From: Microvelia longipes
Taxonomy: Eukaryota; Arthropoda; Insecta; Hemiptera; Veliidae
Direction of reading: 5' to 3'
NCBI GenBank assembly: GCA_018340805.1
Contig: JACMZG010001914.1
Coordinates: 15,927,795-15,991,794 of the forward strand
DNA length: 64,000 bases
Shown piece by piece: positions 51,491 through 63,836 of this stretch (its first letter is position 1; the number at the start of each line of letters is the position of its first letter). Below the pieces are notes generated by a model. That model had not been told where the DNA came from. It saw only the letters and a list, made by a program, of their open reading frames with translations, and made no database searches. Position numbers and translations under genes: made by a program.

Positions 51491-54400
51491 TATACCTGCA
51501 TTATAAATAAATAACACTATCGATAGGAAATAACATTTTTGTTTCACACTCAGAGCTTGTTCGTAGGTGATAGAGTAATGTCTTCTAATATGTAAGAGTT
51601 TATTTTTTGTAATTATTTTATTAGTTATTTTTTTTTTTTTTTATTTAGTTTTATTTTGTAATTTTGTAATTATCAATGTTGTGGTCTCAAACTTTTCAAT
51701 ATATTATTATCATAACACTATCTAATTGCGTATAGTTATTTTCCACAGGCAATTATTATAATATCCAATTGTATATTTTTCATAAAGATATTACAATAGT
51801 AGATACAACCAATGAACAAGATTTTAATAAACATAACAACAAATTAAAGACAACAAGCTGGAAAGGTATTTTATTGACTTGGACCAAATAAAACCAATTT
51901 ATTTGCTGTAAGAGAATTTCTAACTCACTTGACAATTTACACCCTTGGGCAAAAACTTAGCAATATCAAAATTAGAAAAGAAGGGCAGACGTTTAACCTT
52001 AATAGGCCACTTCCAATAGCCAATGGAATCATCCAACTCTTATCTAAAACTATTCTTCATCGCTGCTCTTTACGATCATTGTTATTCTACATGAAAGTCT
52101 ATAATTAAAGAATTATACTGACCTATAACCACATCCCCATCCTTTATCACCATAAGTAGAAGCATAATGGTCCACAGTAGTACATAGATGAACTCTCATA
52201 ACATTACTCGTTGAATTACTAGCTGCTGACACTAGAGAAACTATGTCTGTAACAATGAGAATAATGTTTTTTAAGGAAGGATACAAAAGGAGTAATTTCC
52301 TGTCTGAACATTATTTTACTCTACTTTACTTGGACTTTAATGATGGTTAATAAAGACATAGAAATTTTGTTTGTCTGAATAGTACAACTAGACCTAAAGA
52401 TTGTTTTTAAACCAAGTTTCAATTCTCTGACAAACACACTCAGAGCTACAATGATAGCAGACAGACCAATTTAGAAATCAAAAAGAAAATAAGCTGTTAT
52501 GAAAATTAATAAAAGCAGGTTTAGTACAGTACAAACACAATACTTTTTAGCAATTTCCTATGGAAAAAATTTGCTAATGGGATAGGTGTCATGGCGGGTC
52601 GAACCTCGGACCACAACACAAATATGAAAATATAGGTTTTATATTTATGTATTACTAGACATTTTCCAGGAGAGAATGGATCAGGCTTACAAATGTCTTT
52701 CTTAGTGTTTATCTGGCTAAATCATAATTAGATAAATTAAATTAAAAATTATAAAAAAATATTAAATTCTATTAATTATAAAATAATGTTTTAATAATAA
52801 TTATTAATTAAACTATAAAAAGAAATACTTAAAAATTTAAATAAATAATAAATAATGTATGTATGTGTTATAATGTATGTATATATGTGTGTGTTATGTA
52901 TGTGTTATGTAATGTATATATATGTAGTGTATGTATTGTGTATGTATGTATATATATATGTATGTATGATGTATATATATGTATGTGTATATGTATGTAT
53001 GTAGATATGTATGTGTTGTGTATGTATGTATATATGTATGTGTGTTATATATATATATATATGTATATTAAAATTAATTATTAAAATGATAAATCTAAAA
53101 AAAAAAAATAATAAATAAATATAACTAAATATTAAATTTTAAGTTATTATTAGTTATTTTCGTTCGATTGGATCGGCGGTGGTGTTTGTTGTCTGGTAAA
53201 CTACACAAAATAATTGTGTAGTTTGCTAGACAATGAATATTGTTGTTGGTTTGGTTGAGTTGAAGTAACAAATAATAACTTTTTTTTTAACTCCCTTCAG
53301 GAGGAACCACGCTCAATGCTGATTTGCATGGATGCTTTGAAAAAGAATATGTAAATTTTAATTAGTAAAATCAAAATTTGCAATAAATGGTGATATGATA
53401 TGATATGATGACTAGACATTTTCATGTAAACATGCTATCTTGTATAAAAATTTCTAAATCAAACTTGTTACAAAAATCAGCCTTGAGAAGGACAAGAACA
53501 CTATTGAAAACCAAGTTGTTGTGAAGCCATTAACCCAGTTAGCCGAGTCAGCAAAATTCAAGGTTATTATTTTTTTGCCATGAAAAAGGTCTTTATTAAC
53601 GTTTTTGGCACAATGAATCGAATGAAGCCAATCTGAAGTCGATATGACTACTTTAAGTGACCAAAAAGTTGAAAAAGCTATAATAAATGCCTAGAAACCA
53701 AAATGATAGTTGATGAAAATTAAATTTTCAGTAGGGTGTTGTTTTCTAAGTGACCAAAAAGTCAAAAAACAGTGGTCAATTACAATAAAACCTAAAATAT
53801 AGCCGGTAAACCACAAATTTCAAGTGGGGAGTCAATTTTGATATTTTGTGCATCAAAGTGAACTCAAAGCAAAAGTACCTGGGATCGAATCCTGGGAAAG
53901 ACGATTATTTTTTACATTAATAAAAGTGTATAACTACAAAATAATTTTGGAGCGGAGGTCCGCGTATCAGGCGAATTTCTTTTGGTTGTGTGTTTCCGTG
54001 CTTAGCAACCCATTTCTTGCTTAAGGATCCAGTTTATGCTTTTTAACAGTTACTCAATTATTAAGTACTACTTGTAACTCATTTTTTCTGTGTTTTTTAA
54101 AGGAAATCGGCTAAAATCTTTAAGGAAACCAACTGAGCGTTAAACTAGTGCTAATAATGGTGTGCAATGCCAATTTTATAGCAGGATTGTGCGCATTTCC
54201 TTTGAAAAATAAAAAAAAATAGTTACAAGTTGTGCTTAATAATTGAGTAACTGCTCAAGTTATGAAACATAAACTGGAACCTTAAGCAAGAAATGGACTA
54301 TTAAGTACGGAATTCGCATTCCAAAGGAAATTCACACAAATGCGGACCACCGCACCAGAATTTCTTATATACCTACAGTGCAGTGCTGCTACAGTGTAAA

Positions 54401-57400
54401 AAAAGGAAAGTAAAAATCTGTAATTATTTACCTCTTGTGCAAGAACTGGTATCGTCAATACCAGTACTCTCGGCCATTTTGAGTTCTATTTGTCTCTCAT
54501 AATAATCAGCAACTGAAAGTTCACCGGAATAAACAGCTCTCTGCATATTAGTTAAACTCTGCTCTTTAAAATTACCTTCATTATCCATACCATATTGAGC
54601 CTGTATTCATGTATAAGACAAATTAGAATAAACTCATAATACTCTCATATACAAATTAATTATTGTGTTAAAAAAGAAAGGTCATATGGTTCAAAAAAAC
54701 ATGACAGTACTGCTAGCAGTCTTAACCTTTATTAGTTGGTAATACATTTAAATAATATGGTAGCAACAAAGCCAATGGAGATCGTCTTAACATACGGAAA
54801 AACATATAGGAAAAATGAAAAACACATATTCATCAATTTATCTGTATTTTATCTACACATATTCCAAGAAAAAAATAAGCTATTGAGATTGAGGCCATCA
54901 ATGGAAGAGGTATTTTTTAACAAGGAGGGTTTGTTTACATTTATGACATTTGACAACCTTTTGTCAGTTACAAAGAAGCAGACATTCTTAAAATATCAAA
55001 AGAACTCTAATATTTTTTAAAAATCGATTTTCATGAATCACACTAGTATTTAAAGGGAGTTAGTTCACTTGCTATTCAATTTCACTGTAGTATATATGTT
55101 ATTGAGGTGATTTGTACAAGTTACTAGATTTTTCTTAATAATTTTCGAGCATGCTTTCATGAGTTCATTTTTATAAAGTTACATGAAGAACAGTCAAGTA
55201 ATAATATAAACATCATACTGTACCAATTTATTCAGCACTGTTTCCAAATTAGTCTAAAAAGAATTAACAGTAGTAGTAAAATAATAATTATTAAGTACAT
55301 TTAAAAAATCCACCTGTAATTTACATAAGCAAAACATACTGCAATATCAAGATCCACTGACACCTGTATGTTTTGTTTATTATTTATTTTCATACTGACA
55401 GAAGAAAATAAAAGGCATTTGTTTTCATGCCTTTTTTCATCACTTGAGACCAGGGCTGTCTGTTGGACTTAAATGGTGTGGGTATCACCGCGAAAGACTG
55501 GTGCCAGTGCTGAGTGGCCATTGTGGTAGCTAAAAAATGAACTATTTATGTTCAAAACTTGACTGCGTTTTATTCTACTACTTAGCTAGTTTCTTTTTAG
55601 TTTAGATTGCTAGGCAACCAATTTTATTATTAACAGCTATATTTTTATGAATAATTGTCAAAACATAATTATGACTATAATACGACACACAGCTAAAATC
55701 AATTGACAGCGCGCCAAAAATCTGTGAGGGAAGAATTCTATTGGTTCAGACCGACCACGATCTTTCCCCTCCAACTTTATGCCAACCTCGTATAAAAAAT
55801 ACTTTTTCGTAAATAAAATCATAAAAGGCAACACTGGTTGTAAATATTTGTAACCTGCGTCGCTTTTATTTCCCTCATTGTGCATATTTATCTGTTCGAC
55901 TTCGTTTCGTTTCATTCCAATCTGTTTAATTCATCCAATTATTGCAGAGTTGTTATATGATCTGAGTGCCTATATTTGATGCATGGACATTGACGTATTC
56001 TTCAAGCATTTCTTGTGCTATTTGAAGTACAGCGCAGGGTCTGGGGTCTGTCAACCCCAGACAGAAAAAATGCCACGTCTTTCGATAGATGACAGTCTTG
56101 ACTTTTTTAAGTCATGAATGCATATTGTGTCATATTTTTTATAATATGAAACAATACGCTTTCAATTATACAAACATGACACAAAAAAAGCAGTTTATTT
56201 TGGAAAAAAGTAATTATAGCTGACAATTGATTAAAATCGTCAAACTTTTATCATAGAACTCTTATGATCCATTGCATTACGTAATCGACAACTTTAATCC
56301 ACTTAATTCATACTTCCCGACAAATTTAATGCGAACTTAGATAAATTTATAAGATACAACAATATTCCTACTTAAAAAGTAATAAATAATTTTTAAAAAT
56401 AAAAAAAACGTTATCAAATAAAAAACAAATAATAAAATTCAAAACATAACCTGACTTTCAGTGTTGCCAGAGTAGGGATTTTTTTTGTTACTTAAAAGAA
56501 GGGATTTTTTTATTTAAAAATGAGGGTTGAAAGCATTGAGATTTTGGCGGGGTGTCAATTGATTTTAGCCGTGTGTCGTATTATAATTTATTTTTGTTCA
56601 AAAAACTAATGTGTGTTAATTTGATTTTATTTCAAAATATAGTGGTGAATAGAATTACCAAGTGACTTTAATTATGTACTCAGGGCTTTCAATATGATGA
56701 AAAAATGTTAAAAGAAGAAATTTTTGGCTGTTAGGGCAATTTTTAGTGTCTATTGTAATCCTAGAGAAGGTTATGCCTAATGTCAAGCTGCATGTCATGT
56801 TTCAAATAGGAAATGAGTTCAATTTTATAAAATTATATGAAGAACAGTCAAATAGTAATAATATAAACACCATAAAAAAGCACTCAATATCACAGAAAAG
56901 AACAAGTGGATGTTTACCCTAAGTAATTGGAATTCATGCTGCTCTCTTAATCTTTGAACTTCTTTATCTTTCTTTTCTATTTCTTTAGCAAGTAATCTGT
57001 CAGCTGAAACATCTGGAGTCATTGGTGATAGACCTACAAACAGTATGAAAATTCATTAAGCTGGAATAAACTTTAAAAGATAGAAAAAAGCATTAAAATG
57101 CACGTTCATTATCTCATTTATTCTCACTAACTAAATTTTTTTAGATAATCAGCATAAAAAATATAATTTTTGTTAAGCAATACCTTTTTTTAACACTTCA
57201 TCAATTTAAAATATTATTTTTATTGTCAGGGTCAACTGCCACTAAAAGAAAAAACACGTTGACTCAGAATATAAAAAAATATTTTTGATTATAATGATTT
57301 ATATTTTTAAAATTGACCATAGGTCATCAAGTTCATTACTTAATATTGTTAAAACTTCATAATGTTTACCTTCATAATTTTTTTTCAAATAATACGTTAA

Positions 57401-58152
57401 CTCAACTACAATAATAGCAGTAGTAAATATGTTTTAAATTATGGATAATAATTATTAATAAATATGTTAAAACAAACATCAAAGAGTGTTTTAATGTGAT
57501 GGAAGAAAAAGTTAAGTAACAAAGCACAATGATGTTCCTACATGATCAACAACAAGTATTTTAAACAAAAACCTACCTCTCTGAGTAAAATGATCATCAA
57601 TATGAGAAGCTAATTCTTCAGTTGTTCTAAAAGTATTTAGATTGCATATAGGACAGGCACTTACACTTTTCTCTGCAATTGGATCATGAGCATGAGGTGG
57701 CTAAAAATAAAACAAATCAATAAAATAAAATCAAACAAACCAAAAGAACCAAAGTCAGATTAGTTTCTTTACTATGGAATTATACATTCTTTTGCTGATG
57801 AACTTGTTGGAGTGAATAGAGAAAAGAATAAACACCATTTTTTGATCTAACATTTTAGTGCATTTAAAGTACGTTCTAACTATTAGTCTTTATTGTGATT
57901 TTTACAATAATTGGTTGATTTTATGAGGGCAGTCCCATCTAATAATTTTATAATGTGGTAGTAATTAAAATATAATAAAATAATAATTAATTAAAAAATA
58001 ATTGATGCCGCTAATTAAATATTAAGCATGCACGATTCAAGATGATATCCCTAGAAACAATGCTAACAGTATTTCAGTAGAACTGAAAATAGATTATAAC
58101 AAATTATTTTATATATATATATATAATATATATAATATATATATATATATAT

Positions 58153-58205
<53 letters not shown>

Positions 58206-59626
58206 AGTTGCTGTGTAAAACAGGAAGGACAAAATAATTTAGAAATTATAATTTAAGCACCCATTTTATTTTTAGGCTATCTTTCTAACAACAGAAAAAT
58301 TATGTTTATGTTAAAAGATAAAAACTAGGATTATAATTTCTAGATTCATAGATGTATGTAAAACATTCACATATTTAGAAACAATTTCATTTTTCCTTTG
58401 GGAATTCGGAAAATGAATATTAGAACTGATATTAGCCTTAAAGTTATTTAATTAATGTTTAAATATTTGTTATAAAATTTTGACCCATATCCTCATAGAC
58501 CCCCCAGGGGTCAGCTGACCTCACTTTGTATAACCCTACATTGTTCTACATTTTCCTATGCAAAATATTTTCACCTCTTCTTCAGATATTAATTACTAAT
58601 AGAGATATTATTACTAGAGGGGCCCTATTGGTTGAATTTTGAAACACTGACAAAATAACCTGACCACCTTCGCGTATAATGTAATCAAATAATCAGTACA
58701 AAATTACAATAACTTATATAGTAGTACGTTAAAAATACAAATCAAAACACAAACAAGGTATAGGAAGCCGAAAACAATAGATTTATTATTGCCTTAACTC
58801 ACTCTTGCAGAAGGTTTCAATGAGGTTACACAGCCCCTGAGAGCCCCCAATACGATGTTTCAGGCCTTTCAATGTATTGAGATAGGCTATGCCCCCTCTA
58901 GTATATATCTCTATGTTCAGATCTAAGAATACTATGAACTAATGGGATTTTAACAAAACGATAACAAACCAAGTCAAAGTAAACTTACATTAGCTGGACT
59001 TAAAATGTCTTTATGTTCGATGTTAACATGAAGTTCAAGATCAGGAGTGTTTTCAAAAGTTCGAACACAGAAAGGACACTGTACACTGAATCAGAGTTGG
59101 ATGCAGTTGGAGAATCGGCAGGTATTGAAGGTGAAGTCAAGTCAAAATGTTGTCTATTTATATGCTGTTCCAGTTTAATAGCATCATAATGTGAAAATGC
59201 ACATAGAGGGCATCTTAATGTAGAGCTCTGTGGGCGGAGGTTAAGGGCTAACTGAGATCTTTGAGGAGAGCCCCAAGATTCACCATTTTTCAGTCTATCT
59301 TCAAAAAACTCTACATTGTTATTATTATTATTATTATTGTTGTTGATGTTCTTTTTAGGAGTTTGAGTAGGTTGAGGGTCCTGAGGACTCATGTCATCAT
59401 CTATATATGCCATCACTTCTCTCTCAGACTCAGGACTTAAATAATCTAAATGTGCAGTATTCACATGAGTTATTAACTCTGTTTGAGAAATTTGACTAAG
59501 ATCGCAAAAAGGACATGAAGCTGAATTTTTAAGATGTTCGGAAACATGTTCTCTCATGGCTGCATCAGTTAAACCTTCTTCTCCACAAATCTCACAACTA
59601 TATATTTCTAATCCGTCTGTTGCCAT
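47076..59626 (-). CDS. ZUP1: ZUP1 (ZUFSP), zinc-finger K63-ubiquitin protease, one apparent frameshift
   Basis: Deubiquitinase of the C78-like papain fold, specific for long K63 chains and active in genome maintenance. Eight coding exons, minus strand: 58989-59626, 57577-57700, 56918-57033, 54432-54600, 52123-52246, 50715-50987, 49941-50068, 47076-47317. Spliced length is about 604 aa (human is 578). Exon 1 has CX2C zinc fingers starting CEIC, CPFC, CPLC and CPFC, plus an Asn run encoded by an ATT repeat on the plus strand. Exon 2 has a UBZ-like finger (CPIC...HIDDHF); exon 3 is a charged helix like the MIU. Catalytic Cys is in WGCGYR at about residue 388. His is in GHSRT (about 526) and Asp in LDPS (about 547), 21 residues apart as in the family. 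The fourth finger is in another frame (one base missing near 59084). The exon 6 donor is GC. The start MATDG aligns with the known N-terminus; upstream in-frame codons look intronic. The final VFIYD end could instead be a retained donor. Confidence 0.93.
48520..48829 (-). mobile_element. MITE family A, copy 2 (reverse orientation)
   Basis: The left end ATATAGATATATACTAGAGG and the right end ATATCTCTATG match the family ends. The body reads as the reverse complement of copies 1 and 3, including TCTCAGGGGC. It lies in a ZUP1 intron. Confidence 0.8.
48892..49889. mobile_element. Long-TIR element of about 1 kb in ZUP1 intron
   Basis: The left arm about 48892-49010 (TCATAGGATTTAC, AGTAGAGTAAGAAA, CAATATGCTGACTCAGC) and the right arm about 49790-49889 (GATTCAGCATATT, TTTCTTACTCTACTCTATGG) are imperfect reverse complements of about 100 bp. 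No coding capacity is visible inside. Confidence 0.75.
51331..51487. repeat. (CA)n-rich followed by (TA)n microsatellite in a ZUP1 intron
   Basis: ACACACAACACACCACAA-type repeats from 51331, then TA repeats to 51487. Confidence 0.95.
52853..53063 (+). repeat. (GTAT)n/(GT)n microsatellite in a ZUP1 intron
   Basis: About 210 bp of imperfect GTAT, GTGT and TATA units. Confidence 0.95.
53949..54356. mobile_element. Foldback element, about 408 bp
   Basis: The left arm (GGAGCGGAGGTCCGCG, then CCATTTCTTGCTTAAGG) and the right arm (CCTTAAGCAAGAAATGG, then TGCGGACCACCGCACC) are inverted copies covering nearly the whole length. No reading frame. It sits in a ZUP1 intron 76 bp from exon 4. Confidence 0.85.
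54923..55095 (+). repeat. Right-end fragment of a P-like MITE family
   Basis: AGGAGGGTTTGTTTACA...CATTTGACAACCTT through GGGAGTTAGTTCACTTGCTATTC matches 31105-31285 over about 170 bp. Both end in the motif (CACTTGTTAT...CACTATA) found at the right TIR of the COX17 intron element. Confidence 0.65.
55676..56585. mobile_element. TIR element of 910 bp in ZUP1 intron
   Basis: Inverted ends of about 46 bp: TATAATACGACACACAGCTA at left and its complement ending GTGTGTCGTATTATA at right. No long reading frame inside, so it is non-autonomous. It lies between ZUP1 exons 3 and 4. Confidence 0.85.
56640..56810 (+). repeat. Third copy of the left-end repeat
   Basis: AGTGGTGAATAGAATTACCA followed by AAGAAATTTTTGGCTGTTAG and TAGTGTCTATTGTAATCC matches 24580-24740. 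It lies in a ZUP1 intron directly right of the 910-bp TIR element. Confidence 0.6.
58111..58201. repeat. (TA)n tract in the first ZUP1 intron
   Basis: About 90 bp of TA repeats with ATAATAT slips. Confidence 0.96.
58599..58915 (+). mobile_element. MITE family A, copy 3
   Basis: The left end ATAGAGATATTATTACTAGA and the right end CTCTAGTATATATCTCTATG match the family. The body closely matches copy 1. It is in the first ZUP1 intron, 74 bp from exon 1. Confidence 0.85.
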
Positions 59627-60298
59627 TACACTAATGCTAAAAACTAAACAAAAAATTGGATTTATGAAAACAACTTTCATTTAAACTATTTAATGAGCAT
59701 AAAACTATGATTTTACAGAGCTTCGCTTCAGGAATAATTATCTGATACTTTGATAAAAAGGGCGATTACATTATTATAAATCTTTACAAATAAATGTTTT
59801 ACAAATCAGTTCATCCAGCTTTTGGAACATTGATTTATTTAGGTCTTTATTATTAGAACCTAAATAATGGTGTAACCATTTTATTTAATGATGGCAACAA
59901 AATAAACTATTTATTTTCATATCACAAAAAATAAATGTCTTTCATTTATTGTTGGTCAATTAATTTTGTCTTGGAACAAGTATAAAGGTGACTGCCATGA
60001 GTATTTTGAGATTAACAAAAAATTTATATCAGACTTTTCATCTGCCACTACATCAATACATTTATTGTTATATTATAATTACTAATTATAGTTTACCGGA
60101 TAAAAGTTAAATAAAGAATAATATAATTCAGATTGAGTTTGCAAGAATGCTACAAAAATAACAAAACATATTAGAAAAGGCACCATTTAAATTAAAAAGA
60201 AATGAGAAAAATCTAGTTAAAAAATAGTTTGTTTTAAATAAAAGGGATAAGATAAAAAGTGTTGTGCTTAGAATAATACTATTTATAGAAGGAGCACT

Positions 60299-60988
60299 AC
60301 TGATAACATGAAAGCCGGTTGACTGGTGCACTTAAGTAATGCTGCCAACCTAACAAGATAAAATGTTTTTTAACAAAGTTGGCAATATTTACGGTTGTTA
60401 AAGTATTTAATTAAATTATTTATTAATGCTTCATTACTTATTAATTCTAAATGTATAAAATGGTTAATTATTTAAGTATAAGAAAATGTATTTAAACGAT
60501 TATAACAAGAAAAATTTTACTTATGCATTATCGAGATGGCCGATAGTTTGATGCGTGTTGTGTTTACTTAAAATAATACGTCATTTACAGAGGGAATATT
60601 TTTCGTATTATTCTATGACTTTTTTCTCTGTTTATGAAAAATATTGTTTGTTTATTTTTAAATTTTATTAGGAATTTCTCCAGTTTGTTTTATTGATAAA
60701 CTTTTAGACATTTATTTAATATGGTGTTATGTTCTGCTGTTAATTGCCACAAAAAGTCTGAAGGAATCCGTCTGAAATGACGTCAGTCCTGGATATTTGC
60801 ATTGTTATTGTATTTTTATCATACAATATTTTAATTTATAATAGAGGGGGAGTCAAAATATTTAAATACGACAGGAAATAATAAAAATTTTAAATAAGGA
60901 TGGCAATATAAAAGCAAAAAAAATATGTTGTTGTCAGGTAGGCAGCATAACTTAAGTGCACCAGTCAACCGGCTTTCGTGTTATCAGT
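60299..60988. mobile_element. Small TIR element carrying a THAP start
   Basis: Inverted arms of about 52 bp: 60299-60351 (ACTGATAACATGAAAGCCGG...) and 60936-60988. Inside, at 60721, an ATG opens a 19-codon frame (MVLCSAVNCHKKSEGIRLK) with the CX4C start of a THAP finger, closed by TGA. It looks like an internally deleted THAP-family transposon. Confidence 0.8.
60721..60780 (+). pseudogene. Truncated THAP finger start
   Basis: Nineteen codons beginning MVLCSAVNC, matching the Met-Val...CX4C opening of THAP domains, then a stop. The rest of the domain is missing. It lies inside the 690-bp TIR element. Confidence 0.5.
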
Positions 60989-61962
60989 GGAATTACATTG
61001 TGTTTAAATCCCAAAACTTGTGAAACATCTACTCACACTATTTTTTGACACTTGACGTTTATCTATAATAATCTTATTGGCAGGCAGCCATAAATTAGAA
61101 TCATATTTGACAGAAAGTCATGGAAATTTTTGAGAGGAATGAATTTACTTGTTGATTTTATTCCACTATATTTGTAACTTAAAGATAGAAGAATTCAAAT
61201 AATTTTAAAGTAAGATTAATTTTATACTTTTGTAAAACAAAAATAAGAAATAGTATATGGTTTGTTTACATGTAAACAAAATGGCTGGACCCATTAAAAC
61301 AAACTCTCTACAGGACAAAAGCTTAAATTCATGGCATGTTTGACAAAAAATCATCTTCGTTTCTCTACTGGGTTATTATACTATTATAGGAAAAATAATC
61401 CCAGAAAAACCAGAACCCCTGTTAGCAATAATCAACTCTTCTTCTATACAATTCATAAATTCACATATTTACTCAAATTTACTGAATAAACAAACAACAA
61501 CACAAAGTTCAATAATCCATTGACCACCCTCATAGCTGAAATTGTAAACTGGTTGGAATTTGTATTCAATTGCTGCACTCCTATAAAGAGGCATCCCATG
61601 GCTCAAAATATAATAATAAATGCAAATTACCTAGTAAAGGAAGAATAATATTTCAATCATAGAACTGTTTCACTATCAATCATTTTCAATAAACCCAAAA
61701 CGTATTTTAAAACCGATCATAATTTTAAACCTATTTACACATTTTGCAGACTTAAAACTCAAATTTGAAATAAAAAAAATTAGAACATAGAAGAAAATCT
61801 ATAGAAAAATAACCGGAGATGACCTCAAGAAGAAAATTTTTAAAAAATCAATAGAAATTGTAACCTGGCGGTCTGTGGTTTACCTTCATCAAAAACAGCT
61901 GACTAGTTGTTTTGTCCCTTTTAAGTCCTTCTAGTTTTAAGAGCTACATTCATTCAATTTTT

Positions 61963-62048
61963 CCGTTTAGGTCTTATCAAGGATCTCGAATAAAGGATTT
62001 TTATTCAAGATCCTTGGGTCTGTTTAAGAGGTATTTTAACCTAAACGG
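61963..62048. repeat. Hairpin with CCGTTTAGGT ends
   Basis: CCGTTTAGGT at 61963 and ACCTAAACGG at 62039 are inverted. Between them AAGGATCTCGAATAAAGGA and TTATTCAAGATCCTT also pair, giving a long imperfect stem. Confidence 0.8.
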
Positions 62049-63177
62049 AACGTCTTTTAAATTAACTTTAGGTGATAGCAAAGAGTATGTATATTAAGGA
62101 GTATATATACTTCTTGGTCATAGAATACTATACAGGAACTCAATAGAGAACTATGTAGAGAACATTAAGAAAATTATATTGTAGATAGTTCAGCACTATT
62201 GTCCCACTAATTTTAGTAACATTTCATTTTTTTCTTAATTCTTATTTTATCTACGTAATTATTTTAGGGGAGAGGCTTAAGCCATTTTATTATAAATATA
62301 TGTGTGTGTGTGTGTATGTGTATATATAAACATAATTTGTAGGTTAAAAATTATTGTTATAGTATCAGTTGGCCTCATTGATTTTTCAATACTGTCAACT
62401 GATTATAACCATGTGCATTACTATAACTATCCACTCTTAGAATAACTAATTATTCTAATAGAATAACTTTTCTATTCCACTATGATTTTTACCAATATTA
62501 CTTATCTAACTAAATCAATTAAAATGCTTTTGTGAAAAGAAATAAAATTAATGTTGTTTGTATGTCATTTACATGTTTTTGTTTCTACCGAAAGTTTAGA
62601 ATTTATTAACTTTGATATCTTAAGAACTGAGTAAGCTTTAGCCACAAGATATAGTCTAGATCTTGGAGGAGTCAAATGGAACCAAGCAATCATAATTATG
62701 ACAGTGAAAAATGCAATTTATATATTTTTGAATTGTAGTGGAATAGAATTTTTCTCTCAAAAATGTATTATTTGTGTGGTTTTATTAAAATGAAATTCAC
62801 TCTTTAGGCTTTACACAGTGTGTTAATAAGAAATAAATAAATTTACTCACCATTTTATTAAATTTCAATTTAATAAGTATAAATTTGTGCATTAAAACTT
62901 TAGATGTAAAAAACAAGGATGACGTTTGTTGCTACAACAATGATTCCCTGTTTAGGGCACACTAAATTTTATCTTTCTTCATTATAATTTAAAGAGGATT
63001 AATCATTTCATTCAATAAAGAACAAAAGAAAAGGGAGCAAGGGTTTATTTAAAGTAACTTCTTGCATCTTTTAAGGAATTTTTTTGGAAGACAGGATGGA
63101 TAAGTAGCATAAATTATATATTAACACACAGTACATTATAATAAATTCAGGAAAAGTTAATGGAACAATAGACTTAC

Positions 63178-63285
63178 TTCAGAAACACTTATACTACCAG
63201 AGCGAAGATGCAAGAGCTGTGATGATAGTCTGGGTGAATTGGAACCATAATGGTACATAGGTAACATCAATTTTTGATTTGTCAT
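63178..63285 (-). CDS. Unassigned ATG-containing exon of 36 codons with a consensus donor
   Basis: On the minus strand an ATG opens a 36-codon stretch (MTNQKLMLP...) that is Ser- and Leu-rich and ends exactly at a strong donor (GAA|GTAAGT) in phase 0. It lies about 550 bp downstream of the IF1-like stop and 3.5 kb upstream of the ZUP1 start codon. It cannot be spliced in frame to the ZUP1 first coding exon through the two visible acceptors, since both give an early stop. It could be a ZUP1 5' UTR exon with an upstream ORF, the first exon of a gene not found, or chance. I do not recognise the peptide. Confidence 0.3.
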
Positions 63286-63836
63286 ATTTATTGTTTTCAA
63301 ATTAATATTGCATTATTTTTAGACTATTTTGTCTTAAATTAAGTAAAATAAATTTAAAATAAGTTTTTAATAAAATAAGATTTAAGTTGAATACAAGTGA
63401 TGACTATTTATTAAATATAATTTTTAATTATCTGTGTTCATCAGTAATTTAATTTGGCATCACTAAAGATATCCACCGTTTGTAGGGTGCATTTTGAATT
63501 TTATACAATAGGGATTGTAGAGGGGTATAATTGGGTGTCTCTGTAGAGTATACCCAAGTCCTTCTTCTAGTAGCATAAGTCTCCATGTAGACTTCACACA
63601 TTATAAGTGGAAAAATAACAATTATACATAAAATTAAACTAACATATTATATTTTAAGTAAATACAATACAAATCAGTCGCAAAAATTGGTGATTTATAT
63701 AAACAAAACAATAGTACATGCAGATATTTCTTTATGTGAAAATAACTATAAAACACTATACAAGGGGATAAAACAATCATAATATGCATACCAAATAAAA
63801 ATAAAACGCACAAATTTAAGATAAAGGTTAAAACAT

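Larger units (their letters stand above)
59627..63836. other. Region upstream of ZUP1 and downstream of the IF1-like gene
   Basis: It should contain the ZUP1 promoter and 5' UTR and the 3' UTR of the IF1-like gene. Only the THAP TIR element, a hairpin, a GT-rich microsatellite near 62300 and one orphan exon could be supported. Confidence 0.6.

Noticed and set aside
59627..59680. ZUP1 starting at the upstream in-frame ATG (59680)
   Set aside because: The 18 extra codons contain two acceptor-like TTTAG sites and look intronic, and the known family N-terminus aligns with the ATG at 59626.
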